Of a stretch of 64,000 bases of DNA, positions 44,751-52,677 are shown in pieces; position 1 is the stretch's first letter, and each line of letters begins with the position of its first letter. Source of the DNA: Bacillota bacterium (GTDB lineage Bacteria; Bacillota; Limnochordia; Darwinibacteriales; DTU012); the NCBI GenBank assembly GCA_012520795.1, contig JAAYNP010000026.1:1-64000 (forward strand), given 5' to 3'. Below the pieces are notes generated by a model. The model searched no databases, was not told where the DNA came from, and saw only the letters and a list, made by a program, of their open reading frames with translations. Position numbers and translations under genes: made by a program.

Positions 44751-45439
44751 GTTCGGACAATTTCCATTGCAATTTGGTTCAGACCGGGAATGATCTGGGC
44801 AACAAAAGCGTGGAAATCTGCAGGCGCAGTGCTGTCGGCCTGATCCGAGATGATCCGGATAATGCTGTATGGGACCTGATTGAGATAAGCCACATGGGCG
44901 ATGGCAGCTCCTTCCATTTCAGCGCAGATGGCGTTAAAGGTTTGCGCGAGCGTTTTTTTCCTTTCAGTACTGGCGATGAACTGGTCGCCGCTGACAATGA
45001 TCCCTGAGTGAGTACGCTTATCGCCATGGATTGAACAGGCGGCAGCCAAGGCAATTTGCCTGAGATTGGGATCGGCTTCGAAGCAGCTTGTTTCCAGGCT
45101 CGGGATTGCACCTGGATCATAACCGAGGACTGTGACGTCAAAATCGTGATGCATGGCATGGGTTGCAATCACCACGTCACCGATTGCCACTTTGGGGTTG
45201 ATTCCGCCTGCCACACCGGTGTTGATGATTGCGGAAACCGAGAAGTGATCGATTAAAATCTGGGTACACATGGCCGCATTGACTTTACCGACACCGCTTT
45301 GCACGACAACCACCGGATGGTTGACAAGCTCTCCCTGAAAAAATGTCAGCCCGGCAACAGTCGTCTGAGAAACAGGGGCAAGGGCTTGGATCAAGCCTTC
45401 CACTTCGGCCTTCATCGCACCAATAATCCCGATTGCCAT
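44726..45439 (-). CDS. mtnN: 5'-methylthioadenosine/S-adenosylhomocysteine nucleosidase
   Basis: A 237-residue enzyme of the purine phosphorylase fold that cleaves MTA and SAH to adenine and the thioribose sugar, part of the methionine cycle. IGIIGAMKAEVEGL at the start, SGVGKVNAAMCTQ near residue 46, NTGVAGGINP near residue 67, AEMEGAAIAHVAY with the nucleoside-binding Met/Glu near residue 167, and IIRIISDQAD with the catalytic Asp near residue 185 are all in place. The ATG at 45439 is preferred over a TTG at 45454 because GGAG lies between. It is monocistronic and overlaps cwlD tail to tail. Confidence 0.93.
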   Translation of the reverse strand: MAIGIIGAMKAEVEGLIQALAPVSQTTVAGLTFFQGELVNHPVVVVQSGVGKVNAAMCTQILIDHFSVSAIINTGVAGGINPKVAIGDVVIATHAMHHDFDVTVLGYDPGAIPSLETSCFEADPNLRQIALAAACSIHGDKRTHSGIIVSGDQFIASTERKKTLAQTFNAICAEMEGAAIAHVAYLNQVPYSIIRIISDQADSTAPADFHAFVAQIIPGLNQIAMEIVRTYSDCSNR

Positions 45440-45545
45440 GGAAATCATCTCCAAAAAGTGTATAATGATATGATAGATGTTGGTTATGTATAAGTTTACC
45501 AGTTGAGGGAGCGTAGTTCAACAAAAACCTGAAGGAGAGATTTAA

Positions 45546-46895
45546 ATGAAGCAGCTCACCTTTGACTTCAGCAGCGCTCTGCCGTTCGTCAATGCCCATG
45601 AGTTAGACAACCTTGCTGATGAGGTGGCTCTGGCGCACAGCCGCTTACACAGGAAAACCGGTGCCGGCCGGGATTTTCTGGGGTGGGTGGAGCACCCAAG
45701 CCGGTATGACCGCGGGGAATACCGGCGCATCAAAGATGCGGCCGCCCAAATCCGTGCCAATTCTGATGTGTTTATAGTCATTGGAATTGGCGGCTCATAC
45801 CTGGGGGCCAGGGCCGCCATAGAACTGTTAAGTCACGGCTTTGCCAACCTATTGCCGGCAGCAAAGCGCCAACACCCACAGATCTTTTTTGCAGGTCAGA
45901 GCCTCAGCGGTACCTATCTGCAAGAGCTTTTGGAATTGATCGAGGGCAAGGATCTGTCCATTAATGTGATTTCCAAATCGGGCACCACCACTGAACCTGC
46001 CTTGGCGTTCCGGGTTTTCCGGTCCTATCTGGAGCAGCGTTATGGGAAGGCGGAAGCAGCGAAAAGGATTTATGTAACTACCGATTGCACCAAGGGTGCA
46101 TTGAAGCAAATGGCTGCTGATCAAGGCTATCAGACTTTTGTGATTCCTGACGACATTGGCGGGCGTTTTTCTGTGCTAACTGCGGTAGGGCTGCTGCCAA
46201 TAGCCGTGGCGGGCATTGATACCGATGCCATCTTGTCAGGAGCGGCGACGGCCCAGGAATGGTACGCCGCGCCCAATCTCGGTGAAAACCAGGCATACCA
46301 GTATGCAGCCCTGCGCAATATCCTCTACCGAAAAGGCAGGACTGTGGAAATATTGGTTGGCTATGAACCGAAACTGCAGTACTTCATTGAATGGTGGAAA
46401 CAGTTGTATGGTGAGAGTGAAGGTAAAGATCACAGGGGCATTTTTCCGGCGGGGGCCAATTTCTCCACAGACCTCCATGCATTGGGGCAATATGTGCAGG
46501 ACGGTTTGCGCAATCTGTTCGAGACTGTGCTCCACGTTGAACAACCGCAGTGCGATGTGACGATCCCGGATGAAAGTGATGATTATGACGGGCTGAATTT
46601 CCTATCCGGCAAAAGCTTTGATTTTATCAATCAGCAGGCTTATCAAGGGACTTTGTTTGCTCATGTGGACGGGGGAGTGCCGAATCTGGTGCTCTCTGTT
46701 CCCGCGCTTACACCAGCTTACTTCGGCGCCATGGTCTATTTCTTTGAAAAAGCCTGCGGAATCAGCGGCTACCTGTTGGGGGTTAATCCCTTCGATCAGC
46801 CGGGAGTGGAAGCCTACAAGCAAAATATGTTTGCGCTTTTGGGAAAACCAGGGTTTGAACAGAGGCGCGCATGGCTGCAGGACAAAATCAAATGA
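45546..46895 (+). CDS. pgi: Glucose-6-phosphate isomerase
   Basis: A 449-residue isomerase that interconverts glucose 6-phosphate and fructose 6-phosphate. [17 protein letters not shown] near residue 79, [14 protein letters not shown] near residue 142, [19 protein letters not shown] near residue 203 and the C-terminal [10 protein letters not shown] near residue 416 are the family signatures. The length matches the bacterial short form. The ATG has a GAAGGAGAG site and a TATAAT-like -10 is at 45461-45466. The substrate-binding gene of a metal ABC transporter follows 62 bases later. Confidence 0.96.
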   Translation: MKQLTFDFSSALPFVNAHELDNLADEVALAHSRLHRKTGAGRDFLGWVEHPSRYDRGEYRRIKDAAAQIRANSDVFIVIGIGGSYLGARAAIELLSHGFANLLPAAKRQHPQIFFAGQSLSGTYLQELLELIEGKDLSINVISKSGTTTEPALAFRVFRSYLEQRYGKAEAAKRIYVTTDCTKGALKQMAADQGYQTFVIPDDIGGRFSVLTAVGLLPIAVAGIDTDAILSGAATAQEWYAAPNLGENQAYQYAALRNILYRKGRTVEILVGYEPKLQYFIEWWKQLYGESEGKDHRGIFPAGANFSTDLHALGQYVQDGLRNLFETVLHVEQPQCDVTIPDESDDYDGLNFLSGKSFDFINQQAYQGTLFAHVDGGVPNLVLSVPALTPAYFGAMVYFFEKACGISGYLLGVNPFDQPGVEAYKQNMFALLGKPGFEQRRAWLQDKIK

Positions 46896-46957
46896 GGCTT
46901 GGTGGTTCTGCCGCCGTGATACCTTGGCAGAGTGAGAACAGCCGGGGAGGTTGGGAC

Positions 46958-47884
46958 ATGCGGAGTGGCAAATGGCGGACGGTTGTTTGGATCAGTATCG
47001 CAGTACTAACAGCTGTCTTTTGTTCGGTTCAGGTTTCAGCGCAGATAAATGCGGTCGCCACTTTTCCGATTCTGGCGGATTTTGTGGCTGCAGTTGGAGG
47101 CGAATTGGTCAATGTAAGTTCGCTGATCCCCTTTGGCGGTGATCCCCACAGCTGGGAGCCAACACCACAGCATGCACGAATGGTGGCCGATGCCGATGTG
47201 GTTTTTGCCAATGGCCTGGGGTTGGAAATATGGCTTGACCGGCTGGTTGAGAGTGCTGCCGATGGCAATGTGCCGGTTGTGGTACTTTCGGACGGGCTCC
47301 CTGCCTTGCCCTATCACTCTGATGAAGGTCATGGAAGCCACAGCGGGCACGGCCACAGTCACGGAGATTACGATCCCCACATGTGGTTGGATGTGACTTA
47401 TGCCATGGCCTATGTCAAACGGATCGCAGAGGTCCTTGGGCAGTTGGATCCGGAGAATGCAGCCATCTATCGCAAGCAGGCGGAAGGTTATCTCGAACAG
47501 CTGGTTGAACTGGATCAGTGGCTGTTGGATGCGGCTGCTCAGATACCTGATGCCAACCGCAGGATTATTACCTATCATCATGCTTTTGCCTATTTTTCGG
47601 CTCGCTATGGGTTTACAATCGCGGCGTATCTGGTCTTGAATCCGGATCGGGAGCCGAGTGCAAGGGATATGATGGAATTGACCAAGCTTTTGGCGTCGCA
47701 CCCGAGACGGGTGATGTTTACCGAACCACAGGTAAGCATTGGCAAACGGTATACGGAGGTCGCCGTCAAGGAGGTTGGCGGTACATTGTTTACACTGTAT
47801 ACCGGGAGCCTTACAGAAAGTGTGCCTACTTATATTGACATGATGCGCCATAACGGCATGGTGCTATTGGAGGCGTTGCGGTGA
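46958..47884 (+). CDS. znuA: Metal ABC transporter substrate-binding protein, zinc type
   Basis: A 308-residue cluster A-1 binding protein. A signal peptide covers about residues 1-25. DPHSWEPTPQHARM near residue 61 carries the first metal His. A His-rich loop (GHGSHSGHGHSHGDYDPHMW, near residues 126-145) lies between the halves and marks zinc-type members. ITYHHAFAYFSARYG near residue 205 and the conserved acidic residue in FTEPQVS follow. The ATG has a GGGGAGG site, and an earlier frame overlapping pgi is not used. It is co-transcribed with the ATPase and permease genes through overlaps of 4 and 11 bases. No Zur box was recognised upstream. Confidence 0.92.
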   Translation: MRSGKWRTVVWISIAVLTAVFCSVQVSAQINAVATFPILADFVAAVGGELVNVSSLIPFGGDPHSWEPTPQHARMVADADVVFANGLGLEIWLDRLVESAADGNVPVVVLSDGLPALPYHSDEGHGSHSGHGHSHGDYDPHMWLDVTYAMAYVKRIAEVLGQLDPENAAIYRKQAEGYLEQLVELDQWLLDAAAQIPDANRRIITYHHAFAYFSARYGFTIAAYLVLNPDREPSARDMMELTKLLASHPRRVMFTEPQVSIGKRYTEVAVKEVGGTLFTLYTGSLTESVPTYIDMMRHNGMVLLEALR

Positions 47885-48636
47885 GTTACGCTGTTGATGT
47901 GCAAAACCTGTCGGTGTCCTATGAATCCCACATTGCCCTGGAACAGATCACATGGCAGGTTGAACCTGGGAGCCTGGCGGCAGTGATTGGCCCCAACGGC
48001 GGCGGCAAGTCAACATTGTTCAAGAGCCTGTTGAGATTGGTGCCGCCCCTTTCAGGCAGTGTGCGGATCTTCGGTGAGGATCCAATAAAGGCCAGGCCCC
48101 AGGTTGCTTATCTGCCTCAAAGGGAAGAAGTGGATTGGGATTTCCCAATTATGTGTCTCGATGTGGTGCTGCAGGGCCGCTTGATTCATCGCAAGTGGTG
48201 GCAGCATCCCACCAGGCGAGATCGGGAGTTGGCTATGCAAAGCCTGCAGATGACAGGGATGGAGCCATATGCCTCGCGCCCCATTGGCAGTCTGTCGGGG
48301 GGGCAGATTCAACGGGTGTTCATTGCCAGGGCTCTGGCTCAAGAAGCCAGGCTGATTATTTTGGATGAGCCGGGAGCCGGTTTGGATGCTGCGGCCCAGC
48401 ACCAGCTGTTGGACCTGTTTTTCGAGCTGCAAAGGCTCGGCCATACGATTGTGATCTCCACCCATGACCTAAACTGCCTGGCAGCGGGTTTTGACACGGT
48501 ATTGGGCCTGGATCGCAAGGTAGTGCTGTTTGGCCCACCCAGCGAGGTTTTGGACGGTGAACGGCTGACCAAGCTGTTTGCCAAGCATTTCCCTGTAATC
48601 GGGCCAGAAGGCGAGGTGTCCATGCATGAGCTTTGA
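47881..48636 (+). CDS. znuC: Metal ABC transporter ATP-binding protein
   Basis: A 251-residue ATPase. Walker A is GPNGGGKSTLFKSLL near residue 38, the signature is LSGGQIQRVFIARALAQ near residue 138, Walker B is LIILDEPGAGLDA near residue 158 and the switch His is in ISTHDLN. YLPQREEVDWDFP at the Q-loop is typical of the manganese/zinc group. GTG start overlapping the binding-protein stop by four bases. Confidence 0.94.
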   Translation: MSYAVDVQNLSVSYESHIALEQITWQVEPGSLAAVIGPNGGGKSTLFKSLLRLVPPLSGSVRIFGEDPIKARPQVAYLPQREEVDWDFPIMCLDVVLQGRLIHRKWWQHPTRRDRELAMQSLQMTGMEPYASRPIGSLSGGQIQRVFIARALAQEARLIILDEPGAGLDAAAQHQLLDLFFELQRLGHTIVISTHDLNCLAAGFDTVLGLDRKVVLFGPPSEVLDGERLTKLFAKHFPVIGPEGEVSMHEL

Positions 48637-49474
48637 CTGGCTGGTTGAACCATTTCAATACGGATTTATGGTAAGAGCTTTTGTCGGTACGTCATTGATT
48701 GCGGTTCTGGCTGCGATGATCGGTGTTTTTATTGTCCTCAAAGGTTTGGCCTTCATTGGCGATGCCATCGCCCATATTTCATTTGCCGGGATAGCTCTGG
48801 CCTTTTTGCTGGGATGGCCGCTGCATTTGGGGGCGTTTCTTCTGGCAAGTGTTACAGCTGTTGGGATTACGCTGCTGAACCGGGCAGCCAAGGTCCGTCA
48901 TGATACAGCTCTGGCAATTCTGTTTACCGGCGCATTTGCCGCCGGCGTGATTATTTTGACCCGGATGCCCAGTTTTGGGAGCGATATATCTGCTTTGCTG
49001 CTGGGTTCGGTATTAGGGATTCGCAGCCAGGAACTGTGGCTGATCGGCGGATCGGTAGTGGTGATTGGCCTGCTTCTGGGGCTTGCCTACCACCACCTGG
49101 TGTTTGCGGCTTTTGATCCGGTGGGGGCCGAAGCGGCGGGATTGCCTGTCTTGGGATTAAACATTCTTTTGATGCTGATGCTCAGCACCGCGGTGGTTGT
49201 TTCACTCCAGAGTGTCGGTGTGGTTTTGGTGATGGCCCTGTTGATTACCCCGGCAGCAGCAGCGGGAGTCTTTACCAGGAACCTGGTGAAGATGATGGCC
49301 TTGGCAGGCGCTTTAGGCATTGCTGCCACCTGGATTGGCCTCTACCTTGCCTATTACTATTCACTGCCGCCAGGTGCCACCATTGTGATCATCACCACCC
49401 TTGAGTTTGCCGCAGCTCTCGGCATTAAACAGGTAAAAGGCAGGTTTTTGCATGGAACCAGATCTGTGGGTTGA
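48626..49474 (+). CDS. znuB: Metal ABC transporter permease
   Basis: A 282-residue membrane protein with about eight hydrophobic segments. FVGTSLIAVLAAMIGVFIVL near residue 19, GDAIAHISFAGIALAFLLGW near residue 47 and LLITPAAAAGVFTRN near residue 205 match ZnuB/MntB-type permeases. It forms a homodimer with two copies of the ATPase. Starts 11 bases before the end of the ATPase gene and its own end overlaps the next gene by 23 bases. Confidence 0.92.
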   Translation: MSFDWLVEPFQYGFMVRAFVGTSLIAVLAAMIGVFIVLKGLAFIGDAIAHISFAGIALAFLLGWPLHLGAFLLASVTAVGITLLNRAAKVRHDTALAILFTGAFAAGVIILTRMPSFGSDISALLLGSVLGIRSQELWLIGGSVVVIGLLLGLAYHHLVFAAFDPVGAEAAGLPVLGLNILLMLMLSTAVVVSLQSVGVVLVMALLITPAAAAGVFTRNLVKMMALAGALGIAATWIGLYLAYYYSLPPGATIVIITTLEFAAALGIKQVKGRFLHGTRSVG

Positions 49475-50351
49475 AGCCCTTCCGCAGGAACAGGGGCGGA
49501 TGATCAAAGAGATAATTTTCGGCAGGCTGGGGTTAAGCAGGGGGCTCGTGCGGCGGATCCGCAAAGGTGGACAAGTCCGGTTGAATGGGCAGCCGGCGTT
49601 TATCACTCAGCGGGTGAAAGCTGGAGATCGGATCGAAATAGCCTTCTTTGACGAACCTACCCAGATCCAGCCTCAGCCTGTAGGCCTGGAGATAGTATAT
49701 GAGGATGAAAGCCTAATCGTTGTCAATAAGTCGGCGGGCTTAGCGGTTCATCCCACCCGCACTTATCCCGATGGCACCTTGGCCAACGGGCTTGCCTACC
49801 ATTGGCAGCGGCAGGGTTTGGCCAGAAAGGTTAGACTGCTGCACCGGCTGGACCGGGACACTTCCGGTTTGGTCTTGGCTGTGAAAGAACCATACAGCTA
49901 CCATCAACTGGCTGAGCAGCTGCGGGCCCGCACTTTGATAAGGGCTTATCTGGCCATAGTCAGCGGCAAACTGGATAACAAGCAAGGGACAGTCGAAGAG
50001 CCCATCGGCCTGTCAGGCCAGGGGCATGGGCTAAAGCGGGCGGTGATGGCGGCAGGAAAGCCTGCCCGTACTTATTACCGGGTCGTGGCCGAATACAGCC
50101 GTGGATCGCTCTTACTGCTGGAACTTGCAACCGGCCGAACCCATCAAATCAGAGTTCATCTTGCCTGGATGGGGCACCCCGTGATCGGCGATCAGATGTA
50201 CGGCCAGCCGAGCAAAGTAATTGCGAGGCAGGCTTTACATGCATGGCGGCTGCAGTTCGTCCATCCCCGCACCCACCAGCCTATGGAATTGAGGGCACCT
50301 CTGCCCTGGGATATGCGGTCTGTCTTGAAACATTACCGATTATCGTTATAA
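49452..50351 (+). CDS. RluA-family pseudouridine synthase
   Basis: A 299-residue enzyme that isomerises uridine to pseudouridine in rRNA or tRNA. An S4-type RNA-binding domain occupies about residues 20-75 (GRLGLSRGLVRRIRKGGQV), and the catalytic domain has NKSAGLAVHP near residue 92, HRLDRDTSGLVLAVK with the catalytic Asp near residue 138, and ATGRTHQIRVHLAWMGHPVI near residue 225. It overlaps the metal permease gene by 23 bases, which suggests co-transcription without functional link. The exact RNA target is not decidable. Confidence 0.93.
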   Translation: MEPDLWVEALPQEQGRMIKEIIFGRLGLSRGLVRRIRKGGQVRLNGQPAFITQRVKAGDRIEIAFFDEPTQIQPQPVGLEIVYEDESLIVVNKSAGLAVHPTRTYPDGTLANGLAYHWQRQGLARKVRLLHRLDRDTSGLVLAVKEPYSYHQLAEQLRARTLIRAYLAIVSGKLDNKQGTVEEPIGLSGQGHGLKRAVMAAGKPARTYYRVVAEYSRGSLLLLELATGRTHQIRVHLAWMGHPVIGDQMYGQPSKVIARQALHAWRLQFVHPRTHQPMELRAPLPWDMRSVLKHYRLSL

Positions 50352-50441
50352 TTAAATATAATAGTATTTCTTGGTTGTAACAGGAAACTGACTATGGAGT
50401 GCGAATTAAGAACATAGAGGCAAAACTTGAGGAGGGGTAGC

Positions 50442-51140
50442 GTGAAGAAAGTAATATCTGCGGTCTTAGTATTATTAGTTATGTTCGTTTCAGTTCCAGC
50501 GGCTGCATTCGAATTAAGTGGTGGGCTATGGTCTGTCTCTGAACAGGATTTTATCCCTGAGAATCAGATTAACCATATCTACATGTTGGATCTGACATTG
50601 GTGCAGATCGGGCCGCTGCGCTTGGCCGGCAGTGCTCAATACGGAGGCAAACTGAACAATATTGCTGATTTCCTGGATTTAGTCCGCGGTGAGCTGGATG
50701 AAGAAGGGCTGGGCGAGCTGGAGGACTTCTATCTTTTAGGCAGCCTTGGCGGGAAGGTAAGGGTGGACTGGCCCGTGTACAGGCAGCTTTCTGTGATCAC
50801 TGTTGTAGGGTACGATGCGGTCGGCAATATAGGCAAATTTGGTGACAGTGCCGAGGATGTTTCCAGCGGGCTTTACGGTGGCATCACATACGGTGCCGGG
50901 CTTGGTGTTGAGATCGCACCCGGGTTGAGGCTTGCCGGGTTCTATGAGCATGCACCGGCTGTCAAGAACCTGATGGGTGAGGAGGATACCGGGAGCATCC
51001 AAGGTTTTGATATCAGTATTGAGTATCAGATCCCTGTAGTAGTGGCAAGAGCAGGGTATCGTTCCCGCGTCTTGAAACTTGAGAATGCCAGCGGCCACCG
51101 CTTGAGCGGTTTCTATGTTGGTGCGGGTATTCATTTTTAG
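50442..51140 (+). CDS. Secreted beta-barrel-like protein ending in Phe
   Basis: A 232-residue exported protein. A signal peptide is clear (KKVISAVLVLLVMFVSVPAA) with cleavage near AAA-F. The mature part alternates short beta strands and loops (YMLDLTLVQIGPLRLAGSAQ; GLYGGITYGAGLGVEIAPGL; FDISIEYQIPVVVARAGYR) and ends GFYVGAGIHF, with a terminal aromatic residue as in outer membrane barrels. Whether this organism has an outer membrane is unknown. The GTG at 50442 follows GAGGAGGGG; a slightly longer frame exists. It is single, with a terminator after it. Confidence 0.75.
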   Translation: MKKVISAVLVLLVMFVSVPAAAFELSGGLWSVSEQDFIPENQINHIYMLDLTLVQIGPLRLAGSAQYGGKLNNIADFLDLVRGELDEEGLGELEDFYLLGSLGGKVRVDWPVYRQLSVITVVGYDAVGNIGKFGDSAEDVSSGLYGGITYGAGLGVEIAPGLRLAGFYEHAPAVKNLMGEEDTGSIQGFDISIEYQIPVVVARAGYRSRVLKLENASGHRLSGFYVGAGIHF

Positions 51141-51157
51141 ATAGCTGAACTGACAAG

Positions 51158-51182
51158 AACCGGAGGCGTAGCTCCTCCGGTT
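51158..51182. terminator. Terminator between convergent genes
   Basis: AACCGGAGG and CCTCCGGTT pair perfectly over nine bases around a seven-base loop, followed by TATTTATTTG. It lies between the barrel-like gene and the end of the leftward secreted-protein gene, so it may serve both. Confidence 0.75.
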
Positions 51183-51185
51183 TAT

Positions 51186-52514
51186 TTATTTGTCAAAGGA
51201 TGGAACTGCTGCGAATGTTTTGATTCGCCATTCCGCTCCATAACGGAAGTAGCCAAACTGCAGCCTCAGGGGCAGACCGGCTTTGGTTTGTGCAAGAAAC
51301 TCAATTTGATTCCGGTTAAGATCAACAGCAGCTGCAGACAGTTCAATCTGTCCATGAATTTGCTGCAGAAATGCGATCGCGGGGATTTTGGCGCCTGTCA
51401 GATGATAGTCGAACCAGGGAAGCTCGAGGCTGGACAGGGCTCTAGCCAGATCGCCAATCCACTCCTGCAGCTCGGGATGATCAAGCCGCTCCTGGAATTG
51501 ATACCTGGCCGGAACTTGAACAAATGACTTAACCAGCCAGGTTCCATCTACTTCGTGGAAAACAAGCCTGGCGTTGGAATGGAGGGTTTGCCCGTCGCAG
51601 ATTTCGATATAGACAGTTGCATCGGAATGGGCAAGTTTCACGCCGGCAATCCGGCTGGTAATCAAGGCTCCTGTTTCCGGCCGTTCGGCAATATGATCGA
51701 TAAATCGGCTGCGGTCAGGAAAATCCCGGTCAAGTATGCTTTCCAAAAGCTCCCGATCCCCGCCGGTGACAGCCTGGTTAAAAGCATCGAGGGCAGCAGT
51801 CAACTTGGCAGGAAGCGGGTCTGGTTCCTCTTGTTCTGATACTGGATGCGTTGGGGGAGTGGGCGGCCCAATCGGTTCCGCATCGGCGAGGTCCACTGTT
51901 TCCATGGATTCATGTGTTTCCAGTTCCTGATCAGGTTGTGAAGCCAGATGTTTTTGATCCTGTTCGCCAAACCAGATCACCGGGTACTCTGGATCTACGA
52001 GCATCCAGGTGTAGGTTGCGAAGGTGGATTGGCGTTCGCCAATCAATTCTCCATCCATTGCAGGGACAAATTCTTGAGGCAGAGTGATCTTGATCCGGCG
52101 ATCTCCGGCCTGCTCATGGGCAAATTCCGGATACCACTGCAGGTTCCGGTTCAAGGTCTTGTCTGGAAGCAAATCATAATTGGGCAGGAAACCCTCATAA
52201 GTCAACTCCAGAATTGCGTTTTGCTCAGTAGGCTCCATGCGGGCGGTAACCACAGTCATGGTCCCGGGCCGGCTTACTTCGTAGGTGGCCAGGCCTGGAA
52301 CCCAAAGCGTAGTTATCTGGGCATTGGGAAATAAGGTAAATACAACGGCGTCCAATCCTCCAGGCAGAGAAAAACGAGCGTTGACCCGGATAAAACCTTG
52401 CTCAGGGACAAGAAAAACCTCGGCATAATCCGGTTCGCCGGCATTTGCGAAACCGGCCACCAAGGTCAAGCAAAGTATAATTGTGCAGGTAAAGCCCAAC
52501 AGTCTCACCAACAA
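51186..52514 (-). CDS. Large secreted protein of unknown function
   Basis: A 442-residue exported protein with a signal peptide near residues 1-25. Residues 30-200 are a beta-rich domain (SLPGGLDAVVFTLFPNAQIT; LELTYEGFLPNYDLL). A Pro-, Glu- and Thr-rich linker near residues 205-235 (PPTPPTHPVSEQEEPDPLP) leads to a helical/beta domain with ALDAFNQAVTGGDRELLESI near residue 240, resembling SnoaL/NTF2-like folds, and a related C-terminal part. No family was recognised. It is transcribed alone and leftward. Confidence 0.75.
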   Translation of the reverse strand: MLVRLLGFTCTIILCLTLVAGFANAGEPDYAEVFLVPEQGFIRVNARFSLPGGLDAVVFTLFPNAQITTLWVPGLATYEVSRPGTMTVVTARMEPTEQNAILELTYEGFLPNYDLLPDKTLNRNLQWYPEFAHEQAGDRRIKITLPQEFVPAMDGELIGERQSTFATYTWMLVDPEYPVIWFGEQDQKHLASQPDQELETHESMETVDLADAEPIGPPTPPTHPVSEQEEPDPLPAKLTAALDAFNQAVTGGDRELLESILDRDFPDRSRFIDHIAERPETGALITSRIAGVKLAHSDATVYIEICDGQTLHSNARLVFHEVDGTWLVKSFVQVPARYQFQERLDHPELQEWIGDLARALSSLELPWFDYHLTGAKIPAIAFLQQIHGQIELSAAAVDLNRNQIEFLAQTKAGLPLRLQFGYFRYGAEWRIKTFAAVPSFDK

Positions 52515-52602
52515 ACCCCCCTTTTAACCCCAATATTACAATTCTTGGATCGCGGCGGGAATCCTCCCTGTTTGCAGCAAAGGCCTATCTTAGTTTACAG
52601 AG

Positions 52603-52659
52603 TTGTTTTTTTGCCAGGAACTTGATATAATGCATCTGTGCACAAATTTGTGTACAGAT
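52603..52659 (+). promoter_or_regulatory. Promoter with 26-bp operator palindrome for the fusion gene
   Basis: TTGTTT (52603-52608) and TATAAT (52626-52631) are 17 bases apart. Just after the -10, at 52634-52659, lies a 26-bp palindrome whose arms ATCTGT and ACAGAT flank CACAAATTTGTG-like centre sequence, with one mismatched pair. A dimeric repressor bound there would block transcription. It ends about 20 bases before the ATG. Confidence 0.75.
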
Positions 52660-52677
52660 TCCCAAGGGAGGTAAACC

